Shown in pieces: positions 9,388 to 17,157 of a stretch of DNA of 64,000 nt. The DNA is taken from positions 124,001 to 188,000 of the forward strand of contig NZ_BMKD01000003.1 in the NCBI RefSeq assembly GCF_014643835.1, in the 5' to 3' direction. Position 1 is the stretch's first letter, and every line of letters begins with the position of its first letter. The position numbers and the translations under genes were made by a program. The DNA is from Mucilaginibacter rubeus (GTDB lineage Bacteria; Bacteroidota; Bacteroidia; Sphingobacteriales; Sphingobacteriaceae). Below the pieces are notes generated by a model, which did no database searches, was not told where the DNA came from, and worked only from the letters and a program-made list of their open reading frames with translations.

Positions 9388-11565
9388 ATGAAAAAGCTGA
9401 TTGCCGTTTTATTAGTGTTGACTTTGGCTGTTGAGGTTAATGCGCAATCGTATAATAAATACGTAAACACCTTCATTGGCACTTCCGCAACAGGGCATAC
9501 CTTTCCGGGCGCTACGGTGCCTTTTGGTATGGTTCAGCTTAGTCCTGAGACCGGGAATTTTGGTTGGAACTACTGCTCGGGATATCGTTATGAAGATAAC
9601 GTGATCACCGGTTTCGCGCATACCCATTTAAGCGGTACAGGTGGTGTTGATTTAGGAGATGTGCTGTTTTTTCCCTTTCAGGGCGATCAACCTCAAAAGT
9701 TTCAAAGCAAATTTTCTCATCAGGAAGAAAAAGCATCTCCCGGTTATTATGAAGTGATTTTGGGCGATAACAATATTAAGGCTCAACTAACTGCTTCTGC
9801 CCATACTGGTTTGCACCGGTATACTTTTACAAAAGCCGGTAAAGCACATTTGCTTGTTGATATGCAAAGCGGACTGGTTGATAGCCCGGAGCAATTGGCT
9901 GAGCATGTTTCTGACGGGGAGATCACTATCAATAGCAAAATAACTATCAGTGGTTATGCCTTCACCAGCCAATGGGTAGATAAAAAAGTATATTTCACGG
10001 CTGTTTTTAACCGCCCGTTTACCGGACAGCATTTTATTGATGGCGATAATAAACGCCGCTTAATATTGGATTTCGATCTGAAACCCGGTGAAACTATTGA
10101 AGCTAAAGTTGGGGTATCGGGCGTAAGTATTGCCGGTGCGCGTAAAAACCTGCTGGCCGAAACACAGCACAAAACATTTGAACAGGTAAAAACGGAAGCA
10201 GCCCGTACATGGGAAAATAATCTTGGTAAACTTAAAGGCGAAGGCAGCAAAAAAGAGAAAATAGCATTTTATACCAGCCTGTACCACGCCTTGATCCAGC
10301 CTAACAACATTGCGGATGTCGACGGTCAATATCGCGGAGCCGACAGCCTGGTGCACCGATCCGCTGATAAAGTTTTCTATTCTACGCTTTCATTATGGGA
10401 TACTTACAGGGCCGCCCATCCACTGTATACTATTATTTGTCCTGAAAAAGACGGGCAAATGGTAGAGAGCATGTTACAACACAACGGCGTGGCAGGTATG
10501 CTGCCAATCTGGACGCTGTGGGGTAAGGAAAGCTACGCCATGATCGGTAACCATGCCGTACCGGTAATTGTAGATGCCGCGCTGAAAGGGATTAAAGGTT
10601 TTGATCGGCAAAAGGCATTTGCTGCCATTAAAAACACGCTCACACATAATAAAAATCCAAAATACGATTGGAGCCTATATCTGCGTTATGGCTACCTGCC
10701 ATCAGATACTGTAAAACGCGAAGCTGTTTCCCGTACACTGGAGGCCGCTTACGACGATTGGTGCGCCGCTCAATTAGCCAAGGCGCTGAACAAACAAAGT
10801 GACTACAATTATTTCATCAAACGATCTCTGTTTTATAATAGCCTGTTTGATAAAAGCACGCGTTTGATGCGTGGCCGAAAATCAAACGGCGAATGGATAC
10901 AGCCTTTTGCCAATTTAGATAGTGGCCAACTGGCCATTGGTGGTGACTATACCGAAGGCAATGCCTGGCAATATACCTGGCAGGTTCAGCATGATATTCC
11001 GGGTTTGATTAAACTCATGGGCGGCAAAAAAGCATTTTCGGGCAAGCTGGATTCATTGTTTACTATGGATTCAAAAGTGTTTGGAAAAGGCTCAACGCTT
11101 GATGTTACCGGGTTAATAGGCCAGTATGCACATGGCAACGAACCTAACCATCATGTGGCTTATTTGTACACGCTTGCCGGGAACCCTGCCAAAACCCAGG
11201 AACTGGTAAGGCAAATTGCCGACCAGTTTTATATAAACAAACCCGATGGCCTCTCTGGCAATGATGACTGCGGACAAATGTCGGCCTGGTATATCTTTAC
11301 TGCTATGGGTTTTTATCCCGTTAATCCGGCAGATGGCCGTTATGTTTTTGGTGCGCCGCTATTAGATAGGGTTAGCATTGCTTTACCTGGCGGCAAAAGT
11401 TTTGTGATAGAAGCAAAGGGGCTATCCGAAGAGAATAAATATGTGCAAAACATCAGCTTAAATGGTAAACCTTACCCCAAAGAATATATTACACATAAGG
11501 ATATTATGAAAGGGGGGAAGCTGGTATTTGTGATGGGTGATAAGGCGAAAGCGCCGGTGTTTTAA
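9388..11565 (+). CDS. GH92 alpha-mannosidase, exported
   Basis: This 725-residue protein is a predicted calcium-dependent exo-alpha-mannosidase acting on mannan or N-glycan-like chains. It has a signal peptide (LIAVLLVLTLAVEVNA, then QSYNK). Family motifs include NTFIGT, HTFPGATVPFGMVQLSPETG, the acidic and His-rich GFAHTHLSGTG, GNEPNHHVAYLY and GNDDCGQMSAWYIFTAMGFY near the C-terminus. Length is normal for the family. It follows GH3 by nine bases. With the upstream GH20 and the acyltransferase it suggests turnover of mannose- and GlcNAc-containing glycans. No SusC/SusD genes accompany it within the window. Confidence 0.94.
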   Translation: MKKLIAVLLVLTLAVEVNAQSYNKYVNTFIGTSATGHTFPGATVPFGMVQLSPETGNFGWNYCSGYRYEDNVITGFAHTHLSGTGGVDLGDVLFFPFQGDQPQKFQSKFSHQEEKASPGYYEVILGDNNIKAQLTASAHTGLHRYTFTKAGKAHLLVDMQSGLVDSPEQLAEHVSDGEITINSKITISGYAFTSQWVDKKVYFTAVFNRPFTGQHFIDGDNKRRLILDFDLKPGETIEAKVGVSGVSIAGARKNLLAETQHKTFEQVKTEAARTWENNLGKLKGEGSKKEKIAFYTSLYHALIQPNNIADVDGQYRGADSLVHRSADKVFYSTLSLWDTYRAAHPLYTIICPEKDGQMVESMLQHNGVAGMLPIWTLWGKESYAMIGNHAVPVIVDAALKGIKGFDRQKAFAAIKNTLTHNKNPKYDWSLYLRYGYLPSDTVKREAVSRTLEAAYDDWCAAQLAKALNKQSDYNYFIKRSLFYNSLFDKSTRLMRGRKSNGEWIQPFANLDSGQLAIGGDYTEGNAWQYTWQVQHDIPGLIKLMGGKKAFSGKLDSLFTMDSKVFGKGSTLDVTGLIGQYAHGNEPNHHVAYLYTLAGNPAKTQELVRQIADQFYINKPDGLSGNDDCGQMSAWYIFTAMGFYPVNPADGRYVFGAPLLDRVSIALPGGKSFVIEAKGLSEENKYVQNISLNGKPYPKEYITHKDIMKGGKLVFVMGDKAKAPVF

Positions 11566-11578
11566 GGCTTTTGAGTTC

Positions 11579-11653
11579 AAGCGTCCACGCTTACCATTTG
11601 TTAGATGTGAGCGTGGACGCTCACGCTTTGAGATGGTTCAAGCGTAGACGCTT
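11579..11653. repeat. three tandem mini-hairpins between convergent genes
   Basis: Three short palindromes share the pattern AAGCGT-NN-ACGCTT: 11579-11592, 11608-11625 (GTGAGCGT-GG-ACGCTCAC) and 11640-11653. They fill the 100-base gap between GH92 (plus) and the epimerase-like gene (minus). They may serve as a bidirectional termination zone, though there is no T-run, or be a repeat family unit. Confidence 0.75.
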
Positions 11654-11665
11654 AAACCTGCGTCA

Positions 11666-12466
11666 TTAAATCAAGACCTGGTATTGATAAGCTAATACCG
11701 GTCCAACGTTTATACTCTCCGCAACTTTCCATTCCTTCAACTCCCTGATAAACTCCGGTTTTTCAAAGCCTGAATCAAGAGCAGCCTGTGTGTAAAAATC
11801 AGCCTTAGCAGGGTGCTTAGGGGAGCAGCCGTTAAACAGATAGCCGAAAGCCTGCTTAGCCAATATTGTCTTACTGATGCCGATGCAATCATCAAGATGG
11901 ATGAGGTTTACTGGCGCGTCACCATTAGGAATCTCCTTTTTACCCGCGAAAAACCTGCCGGGATCGCGTCCGGGGCCAATCAATCCTGCAAAACGGATGA
12001 TGGTTGTTTTAAAGCTATCTTCAGCACGGAAAAGGTTCTCAGCTTCAAATAATATCCTGCCGGCTTCCGTATTGGGCTGTGGATCGGTTTGTTCATTCAC
12101 GTGCCTGTTGTTATCGGCATAAACCCCGGTGGAACTGACGAAAATCACTTGCTGTATAGCAAACCTTTTTATGGCATGGATAATGCCTTTAACCTTCTGT
12201 GAAAAAATATCACCCTCACCGCTGCGGCTTTTGGGCGGAATGGCTATCCACAAAACATCGCAATCAAAAAAATCGGCATCATATATTTCCTCACCCGGCG
12301 AAAAGTTAACTACATAGGGCCGGATGCCCAATGCAGCCAGGTTATCCATTTTTGCGGTAGAAGTGGTTGAGCCTTTTACCTGCATGCCATCGGCAATTAA
12401 CGCTTTAGCCAATGCGCTGCCGTACCAGCCGCAGCCTAAAATACTGATCTTTGTTTTACCGGGCAT
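11666..12466 (-). CDS. NAD-dependent epimerase/dehydratase-like protein (YeeZ-type atypical SDR)
   Basis: This is a 266-residue cytoplasmic Rossmann-fold protein. The N-terminus KISILGCGWYGSALAKAL matches the dinucleotide-binding Gly motif in the form used by YeeZ-like atypical SDRs. A later segment VIFVSSTGVYADNNRHVNEQ resembles the SDR Ser-Tyr region, with VY in place of the strict YxxxK. Substrate is unknown. It is transcribed away from the lipocalin gene, with about 110 bases between them, and converges on GH92. There is no signal peptide. Confidence 0.8.
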   Translation of the reverse strand: MPGKTKISILGCGWYGSALAKALIADGMQVKGSTTSTAKMDNLAALGIRPYVVNFSPGEEIYDADFFDCDVLWIAIPPKSRSGEGDIFSQKVKGIIHAIKRFAIQQVIFVSSTGVYADNNRHVNEQTDPQPNTEAGRILFEAENLFRAEDSFKTTIIRFAGLIGPGRDPGRFFAGKKEIPNGDAPVNLIHLDDCIGISKTILAKQAFGYLFNGCSPKHPAKADFYTQAALDSGFEKPEFIRELKEWKVAESINVGPVLAYQYQVLI

Positions 12467-12578
12467 GTTATAAAAATAATGCTTTGGCGCAAAGGTAATT
12501 AAATAATGATATGGCGTTTGGCTGTCGTTAATATGCTTTTGTTTTAAACTTTTTGGGCATAACAGGCGTTATTGGTTT

Positions 12579-13097
12579 ATGAAGAAAGAGATCATTGCAA
12601 CCTCTGTAGCATTAGGTTTAACTGCTTTAGCTTTACAGGCAACCCGCTGCAAACCGCTTGAAACTGTTCCTTATGTCGATTTGAAAAAATATGTTGGTTC
12701 CTGGTTTGAAATTGCCGCTTTCCCGCAATGGTTTGAGTCGGGTTGCACTTTTACTTCGGCAGCCTATGGTTTAGCAAAAGATGGTAGTATCATTGTTAAA
12801 AACCGTTGTATAAAAGATAATAAGATAAAAATTGCTGAGGGCAGTGCTGTTGTTGCTGATAAAACAAGTAACGCAAAGTTGGAAGTACAATTTCAGTGGC
12901 CATTTAAAGGTAAATACTGGATCATTGCTTTGGCTGATGATTACAGCTATGCCATGGTAGGGCACCCGAATAGAAATTACTTATGGATCCTGAGCCGCCG
13001 TTCAACACTTGATGAACGGATCTATAATCAGTTGGTAGTACAGGCTGCCAATCAGGGATTTGATGTGCGAAAGCTGGTGAAAACGGTGCAGGTGTAG
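12579..13097 (+). CDS. lipocalin family protein (Blc-like)
   Basis: This 172-residue protein has a hydrophobic N-terminus (residues 5-21) and then a lipocalin barrel. The motif YVGSWFEIAAFPQWFESGC carries the invariant GxW, and YSYAMVGHPNRNYLWILSR matches the second conserved lipocalin segment of bacterial Blc proteins, which bind lipids or lysophospholipids at the envelope. The Cys at about residue 24 is preceded by TR, a poor lipobox, so lipidation is uncertain. No neighbour explains its role. Confidence 0.88.
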   Translation: MKKEIIATSVALGLTALALQATRCKPLETVPYVDLKKYVGSWFEIAAFPQWFESGCTFTSAAYGLAKDGSIIVKNRCIKDNKIKIAEGSAVVADKTSNAKLEVQFQWPFKGKYWIIALADDYSYAMVGHPNRNYLWILSRRSTLDERIYNQLVVQAANQGFDVRKLVKTVQV

Positions 13098-13108
13098 GTG
13101 AAAAAAAT

Positions 13109-13196
13109 GTCATTGCGAGCGTAGCGCGGCAATCGCACGGAAGCAGGGCCGCTCTGTATAGCATGCGATTGCTTCGTCGTTCCTCCTCGCAATGAC
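13109..13196. repeat. palindromic intergenic repeat, CATTGCGAGG family, copy 2
   Basis: It begins GTCATTGCGAGCG and ends CTCGCAATGAC, with the centre CCGCTCTGTATA, which is the reverse complement of the centre in copies 1 and 3. It lies between the convergent lipocalin and YhcH genes, only 11 bases from the YhcH stop codon. Confidence 0.88.
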
Positions 13197-13206
13197 ATGA
13201 AAAAAT

Positions 13207-13821
13207 TTACTTCACCACTTTTATCTTAATAACCAATTTCTTCACCTTATCATAACCATCAACCTTGATATTAGGGCGGTGGCCATCACTGGGGAAAAAC
13301 AGGAAAAATTCGTTGGGAGTGGCGGTGTAGTATTTACCCTCGCCGCTGTAGTTGGCACCGTCTTTAGCCGGGTCATAGGGTTTAGTAACGGTAAGGCTTT
13401 CAATAGGGGCGACACCGATCTTTTCCTTGCCTTTGATCACATATTGCAGGTCGATATAGTTTTGGTGCGATTCCCAGGCCGATTGTTCAAACTCTTTGGA
13501 AGGGCCTTCAGTAACGGATGCATAAACATTATCGCCATCTATAGGATATTTGCCGGGAGCTATCTGATCAAGATTGCGTTCGCGCAGAAATTCAAAAGCC
13601 TTATCCCATACCGCTTTATTGGCGGCATATTGTTTCGCAAATTCGAGGTTATTGGTTGATGAGTTTAATTTAAGCTTTAACCCATTAGCCCAAATGCGGC
13701 TTTTTACCCATGTTTTTGCGCTTTTAGCTGTAAGCTCCTGCTGCTGGGCATTAGCAATGCCTGCAATAAGTAAAAAGACGGTTAGTAGCGCGATGTTTTT
13801 ATAGGCTGCTAATTGTTTCAT
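13207..13821 (-). CDS. YhcH/YjgK/YiaL (DUF386) family protein with signal peptide
   Basis: This is a 204-residue protein. A signal peptide (NIALLTVFLLIAGIANA, then QQQE) precedes a DUF386 cupin-like domain of about 150 residues, containing NYIDLQYVIKGKEKIG and the C-terminal FFLFFPSDGHRPNIKVDG with the His expected for metal binding. DUF386 proteins often sit with sialic acid or uronate genes and may act as sugar isomerases or anomerases. Most are cytoplasmic, so the signal peptide is noteworthy. It is divergent from kduI over a 266-base gap that holds a strong inverted repeat. Confidence 0.85.
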   Translation of the reverse strand: MKQLAAYKNIALLTVFLLIAGIANAQQQELTAKSAKTWVKSRIWANGLKLKLNSSTNNLEFAKQYAANKAVWDKAFEFLRERNLDQIAPGKYPIDGDNVYASVTEGPSKEFEQSAWESHQNYIDLQYVIKGKEKIGVAPIESLTVTKPYDPAKDGANYSGEGKYYTATPNEFFLFFPSDGHRPNIKVDGYDKVKKLVIKIKVVK

Positions 13822-13938
13822 AGTTTATTAGTTTACCGGTTATTGAATTGGCGTTGCCCTGGTTCGGCAGCTCATTATGTACCAATAATACAAGCTTAAT
13901 TAATTAAAATGATATATGATCTGTTAAATATTTACTTT

Positions 13939-13993
13939 AACGTTATAGTTTAGCTTTTAAATGGTTTAGTAATCGTGTTATCACTATAACGTT
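13939..13993. promoter_or_regulatory. candidate operator between divergent YhcH-family and kduI genes
   Basis: An exact 11-base inverted repeat, AACGTTATAGT at 13939-13949 and ACTATAACGTT at 13983-13993, has 33 bases between arms. The centres are 44 bases apart, about four helical turns. It lies about midway between the two divergent starts. This is a plausible pair of sites for a regulator that binds on one DNA face or loops DNA. No cognate regulator gene is adjacent, and the function is inferred only from symmetry and position. Confidence 0.5.
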
Positions 13994-14087
13994 GGAGTGA
14001 AAATAAGGCTTAAATGGCTTTTGAAATCGTTTATAAGATTGTAGAATTGTATTTATTAACAAAAGATTTTCTAAAACAACATTTGCT

Positions 14088-14918
14088 TTGAAAACAATAC
14101 ACAGCGTCCACCCAACGGATTTTAAAAGCTACGATACCACTACCATACGCGAAAGATTTTTGATAGATAAACAGGTTCAGCCCGATCAGATCAATTGCAC
14201 CTACACCCATTACGACAGGATGATTGTAGGTATGGCCAACCCGGTAAGTAAAACACTTGAGCTGCCAAATTACCCGAACCTGCGCGCCGGATATTTTTTA
14301 GAGCGCCGCGAGATTGGGATCATTAACGTAGCCGGTGCCGGTGTAGTAAGAGCCGACGGACAAGCCTTTGAAATGAATAAGCTTGATTGCCTGTACATTG
14401 GTAAAGGAACCAAAAACGTGACTTTTGAAACTGCCGATCCATCAGTGCCGGCTGTATTTTACCTGCTGTCATCACCGGCACACGCGGTATACCCAACAAC
14501 CCTGCTTACCCACGCCGATGCAGTTAAGGTTGAGTTGGGTTCGGTAGCAACGGCAAACAAACGCACTATCAATAAATATATCCACCTGGAAGGTGTACGG
14601 AGCTGCCAGCTGGTAATGGGCCTTACCATATTACATGAAGGCAGTGTTTGGAATACCATGCCGGCCCACGTGCACGACAGGCGTATGGAGGCATATTTTT
14701 ATTTCGACGTACCGGCAGGCCAAAAGATTTTTCATTACATGGGCGAAGGACAGGAAACAAGGCATATCACCATGGATAATTATGATGCTGTGGTATCGCC
14801 GCCGTGGAGCATCCACTCGGGCAGCGGTACGGCAAATTACAGCTTTATTTGGGGTATGGCAGGCGAAAACCTCGATTACACCGATATGGACGCCATAGCT
14901 ATAACAGATCTGAAATAA
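14088..14918 (+). CDS. kduI: 5-dehydro-4-deoxy-D-glucuronate isomerase KduI
   Basis: KduI converts 5-keto-4-deoxyuronate, the product of unsaturated galacturonide cleavage, to 2,5-diketo-3-deoxygluconate in the cytoplasm. The 276-residue length is normal. The cupin metal-site region is visible as MPAHVHDRRMEAYFYFD, together with the family start HPTDFKSYDTTTIRERFL. The start codon is TTG at 14088; no ATG gives the conserved N-terminus. Thirty bases downstream lies the SDR dehydrogenase. The gene marks the first part of the pectin catabolic set that resumes at 57.5 kb. Confidence 0.95.
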   Translation: MKTIHSVHPTDFKSYDTTTIRERFLIDKQVQPDQINCTYTHYDRMIVGMANPVSKTLELPNYPNLRAGYFLERREIGIINVAGAGVVRADGQAFEMNKLDCLYIGKGTKNVTFETADPSVPAVFYLLSSPAHAVYPTTLLTHADAVKVELGSVATANKRTINKYIHLEGVRSCQLVMGLTILHEGSVWNTMPAHVHDRRMEAYFYFDVPAGQKIFHYMGEGQETRHITMDNYDAVVSPPWSIHSGSGTANYSFIWGMAGENLDYTDMDAIAITDLK

Positions 14919-14948
14919 TTATACATCAACCTTAAAAATATAGTTTAA

Positions 14949-15764
14949 GTGGAGAATCAATTTTCATTAGCCGGAAAAGTAATTGTAGTAACCGGCGGAA
15001 CAGGCATATTAGGCAAAGCATTTATAGATGGTATTGTTGAGGCGGGGGGCGCGGTAGGCATTCTTGGCCGTAATGCCCAGGTAGCAGAAGAACGCGCAAA
15101 CGCGATAAATGCAGCCGGGGGCAAAGCCATAGCACTGGTAGCCGATGTAATGAACGAGGCCGAACTGGTAGCCGCCAAAGATAAATTGCTGGCAGCTTTT
15201 GGCAGGATAGATGGCCTGGTGAACGGTGCGGGCGGCAACATGCCCGAGGGGGTTTTGCAGCCCGACGAGGATATTTTTAAAATGAACATCGATGGCATGA
15301 AAAAAGTAATGGAGCTGAACCTTTGGGGTACATTGATCCCTACACAGGTTTTCGGCGAAGCCATTGCCAAAACAGGTAGAGGCAGCATTGTTAATATATC
15401 GTCAATGAATTCAAAACGCGCCATAACCAAAGTGTTAGGATACAATATGGGTAAGGCCGCTGTTGATTGCTATAACCAATGGTTTGCGGTTGAGCTGGCT
15501 AACCGTTATGGTGATGCAATAAGGATGAACGCATTGGCACCGGGTTTTTTCCTTACAGAACAAAACCGTTACCTGCTCACCAAACCCGAAGGCGGTTATA
15601 CCCAAAGAGGCGAACTGGTGATCAAACAAACGCCGTTTAAACGCTTTGGCCATGCCGATGAACTTAAAGGAGCACTGGTATGGTTGCTGAGCGATGCCTC
15701 GGTATTTGTAACCGGTTCGATGATCTGCGTTGATGGCGGGTTCTCGATTTTTGGAGGAGTTTAG
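14949..15764 (+). CDS. SDR oxidoreductase in KduD position (UxuB/YjmF-like class)
   Basis: This is a 271-residue short-chain dehydrogenase with a GTG start. It has the cofactor motif TGGTGILG, NGAGGN, the catalytic Ser-Tyr-Lys region (NISSMNS, then YNMGKAA) and the C-terminal GSMICVDGG. By position next to kduI it should reduce 2,5-diketo-3-deoxygluconate as KduD does. Yet the NGAGGN motif, the QNRYLLTKPEGGYTQRG insertion and FKRFGHADELKGALVWLLSD resemble the Bacillus YjmF / D-mannonate oxidoreductase SDR class more than classical 253-residue KduD. A fructuronate or mannonate reaction is therefore a real alternative. Confidence 0.85.
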   Translation: MENQFSLAGKVIVVTGGTGILGKAFIDGIVEAGGAVGILGRNAQVAEERANAINAAGGKAIALVADVMNEAELVAAKDKLLAAFGRIDGLVNGAGGNMPEGVLQPDEDIFKMNIDGMKKVMELNLWGTLIPTQVFGEAIAKTGRGSIVNISSMNSKRAITKVLGYNMGKAAVDCYNQWFAVELANRYGDAIRMNALAPGFFLTEQNRYLLTKPEGGYTQRGELVIKQTPFKRFGHADELKGALVWLLSDASVFVTGSMICVDGGFSIFGGV

Positions 15765-15892
15765 GGGAATAATATAACTAAGGTCATCCCGAATTTATTT
15801 CGGATCCCATTGTTAAGGTCAGCTTCATACATGACAGTTACTTGGCGGGTGGGGTGCTGAAACAAGTTACCCATGACAACGAAAAAAATGGG

Positions 15893-15964
15893 TGTCATAC
15901 TGAGCCCGTCGAAGTATGGCGGGCAGGCCTCTGCGCACGAGTCTTCGACGGGCTCAGTATGACA
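15893..15964. repeat. 22-bp perfect inverted repeat (CATACTGAGCCCGTCGAAG family)
   Basis: Arms 15893-15914 and 15943-15964 are exact reverse complements over 22 bases around a 28-base centre. It lies in the 553-base gene-free stretch after the SDR gene. A weaker, related-looking CATCCCGAATTTATTTCGG element stands at 15784-15804. The short frame that crosses the repeat is not a credible gene. Confidence 0.88.
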
Positions 15965-16058
15965 GGTGCTCTTTGTCATCTAACCTTCAAAGGCCCCGGA
16001 TTTAAATCACTCAGCATGACCGCCGAGATATATGGCTGTAAAATTGGGCACAAACAAA

Positions 16059-16243
16059 GTGTTCAATTTTCTAAAAAACAAGGTGTTCAATTTTTGATCT
16101 TGTAAAATATTAACTTGTTGATTATCAATGGACATGTGTTCATTTTTGCTAAAAAGGTAATTGTCGATAAAGTTAACTTATTGATTATCAGTGTTTTTTT
16201 TTGAAAACAAGCGAAAGTGTTTACACCTAAAAAAATTGAACAC
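16059..16243. repeat. AT-rich tandem and inverted repeat block upstream of the exported domain gene
   Basis: GTGTTCAATTTT occurs at 16059-16070, extended by one T at 16083-16095, with a near copy at 16136-16147 and an exact inverted copy (AAAAATTGAACAC) at 16231-16243. A second motif TAACTTRTTGATTATCARTG occurs at 16111-16130 and 16174-16193. Read together, 16083-16135 and 16136-16196 are two diverged copies of one unit of 53-61 bases. The block ends 75 bases before the gene at 16318. It could be a multi-site operator or a decayed repeat array. Confidence 0.7.
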
Positions 16244-16317
16244 CTGGAAAATAGATTAAAAAGTTAAAATGTATGGTGATAACACCTACCACAGGCTAAC
16301 CAAATAATAAACCTACT

Positions 16318-17097
16318 ATGAAACTAAGATTATCGCTCATCACGCTATTTATCCTTGCCGGCTTTGCCGCAAGCGGCCAAACTGTAACACTCGATTATTA
16401 TTTTAACCACGAGGTGCACAAGGGCGTAAACGGGCAACCGGAACGCTTTCATTATCTGTGGGATGAAACGGACAACAACGGTTTCAAGATTTTTGGCGAG
16501 GCTTTTACACGCCGCGGCGCTAAGCTGGATACCCTTGGCACAGCGCCTACATTGGAAAACCTGACAGGTTCATCTGTTTATATCATTGTTGACCCTGATA
16601 CTAAAAAGGAGAGCCCGAACCCAAACTATATCCAGGAAGATGATATTGAGCAAATTGCTGCCTGGGTAAAAAAAGGTGGTGTGCTGCTGCTGATGGCTAA
16701 CGACAGCGTTAATGTGGAGCTGCCTCATTTCAATAACCTTGCTGCAAAATTCGGGATGCATTTCAATAACGATCTGCAAAACCATGTAATTGATGATGCT
16801 CATTTTGAGGATGGTGCTGTGTATGTAAAAAACAATCCGGTATTGAAAACAGCTACTAAGGTTTTTATTAAAGATGCCTGTTCGATAGGTTTAACGGGGA
16901 CTGCTGTACCTGTGCTTAAAAACAAAGATGGTGCTACGATCATAGCATCTGCCAAATACGGTAAGGGGACAGTAATAGCTGTTGGCGATCCGTGGCTTTA
17001 TAATGAATATGTGAACGGCAGGTTGCCTGCCGGGTATGAGAATGACAAGGCAGTGAATGATGTCGCCCACTGGCTGTTGAAGCAGGCGAAGAGGTAA
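16318..17097 (+). CDS. exported single-domain protein, paralogue of the GH105 C-terminal domain
   Basis: This is a 259-residue protein with a signal peptide (LSLITLFILAGFAASG, then QTVTLDYYF). The mature part aligns from end to end with the last ~240 residues of the GH105 protein at 60141-62042. Shared phrases are DNNGF, VYIIVDPD, WVKKGGVLLLMANDS against WVKNGGILVVLNNDT, AKYGKGTV and AVGDPWLYNEY against AVGDPWFYNEY. The alternating strands and helices and the GDPW segment suggest a flavodoxin or amidotransferase-like fold similar to DUF4350-type domains. No catalytic triad can be named. Its place directly after KduI and the SDR gene suggests a pectin-related envelope role. Confidence 0.75.
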   Translation: MKLRLSLITLFILAGFAASGQTVTLDYYFNHEVHKGVNGQPERFHYLWDETDNNGFKIFGEAFTRRGAKLDTLGTAPTLENLTGSSVYIIVDPDTKKESPNPNYIQEDDIEQIAAWVKKGGVLLLMANDSVNVELPHFNNLAAKFGMHFNNDLQNHVIDDAHFEDGAVYVKNNPVLKTATKVFIKDACSIGLTGTAVPVLKNKDGATIIASAKYGKGTVIAVGDPWLYNEYVNGRLPAGYENDKAVNDVAHWLLKQAKR

Positions 17098-17157
17098 TTA
17101 TATATGAAAGTCATTTCAAACACACTCCGGGGTGTAAAAATGAGATTCGTATCATCA

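Noticed and set aside
260-11565. Classical polysaccharide utilization locus
   Set aside because: No SusC/SusD-like pair or hybrid two-component regulator lies in the window, so only an enzyme cluster can be claimed.
15842-16105. Open frame of 87 codons after the SDR gene
   Set aside because: It runs through a perfect inverted repeat and AT-rich repeats, has no family features, and looks like chance openness.
16059-16243. CRISPR array
   Set aside because: Only two or three imperfect units of unequal length and no cas genes in the window.
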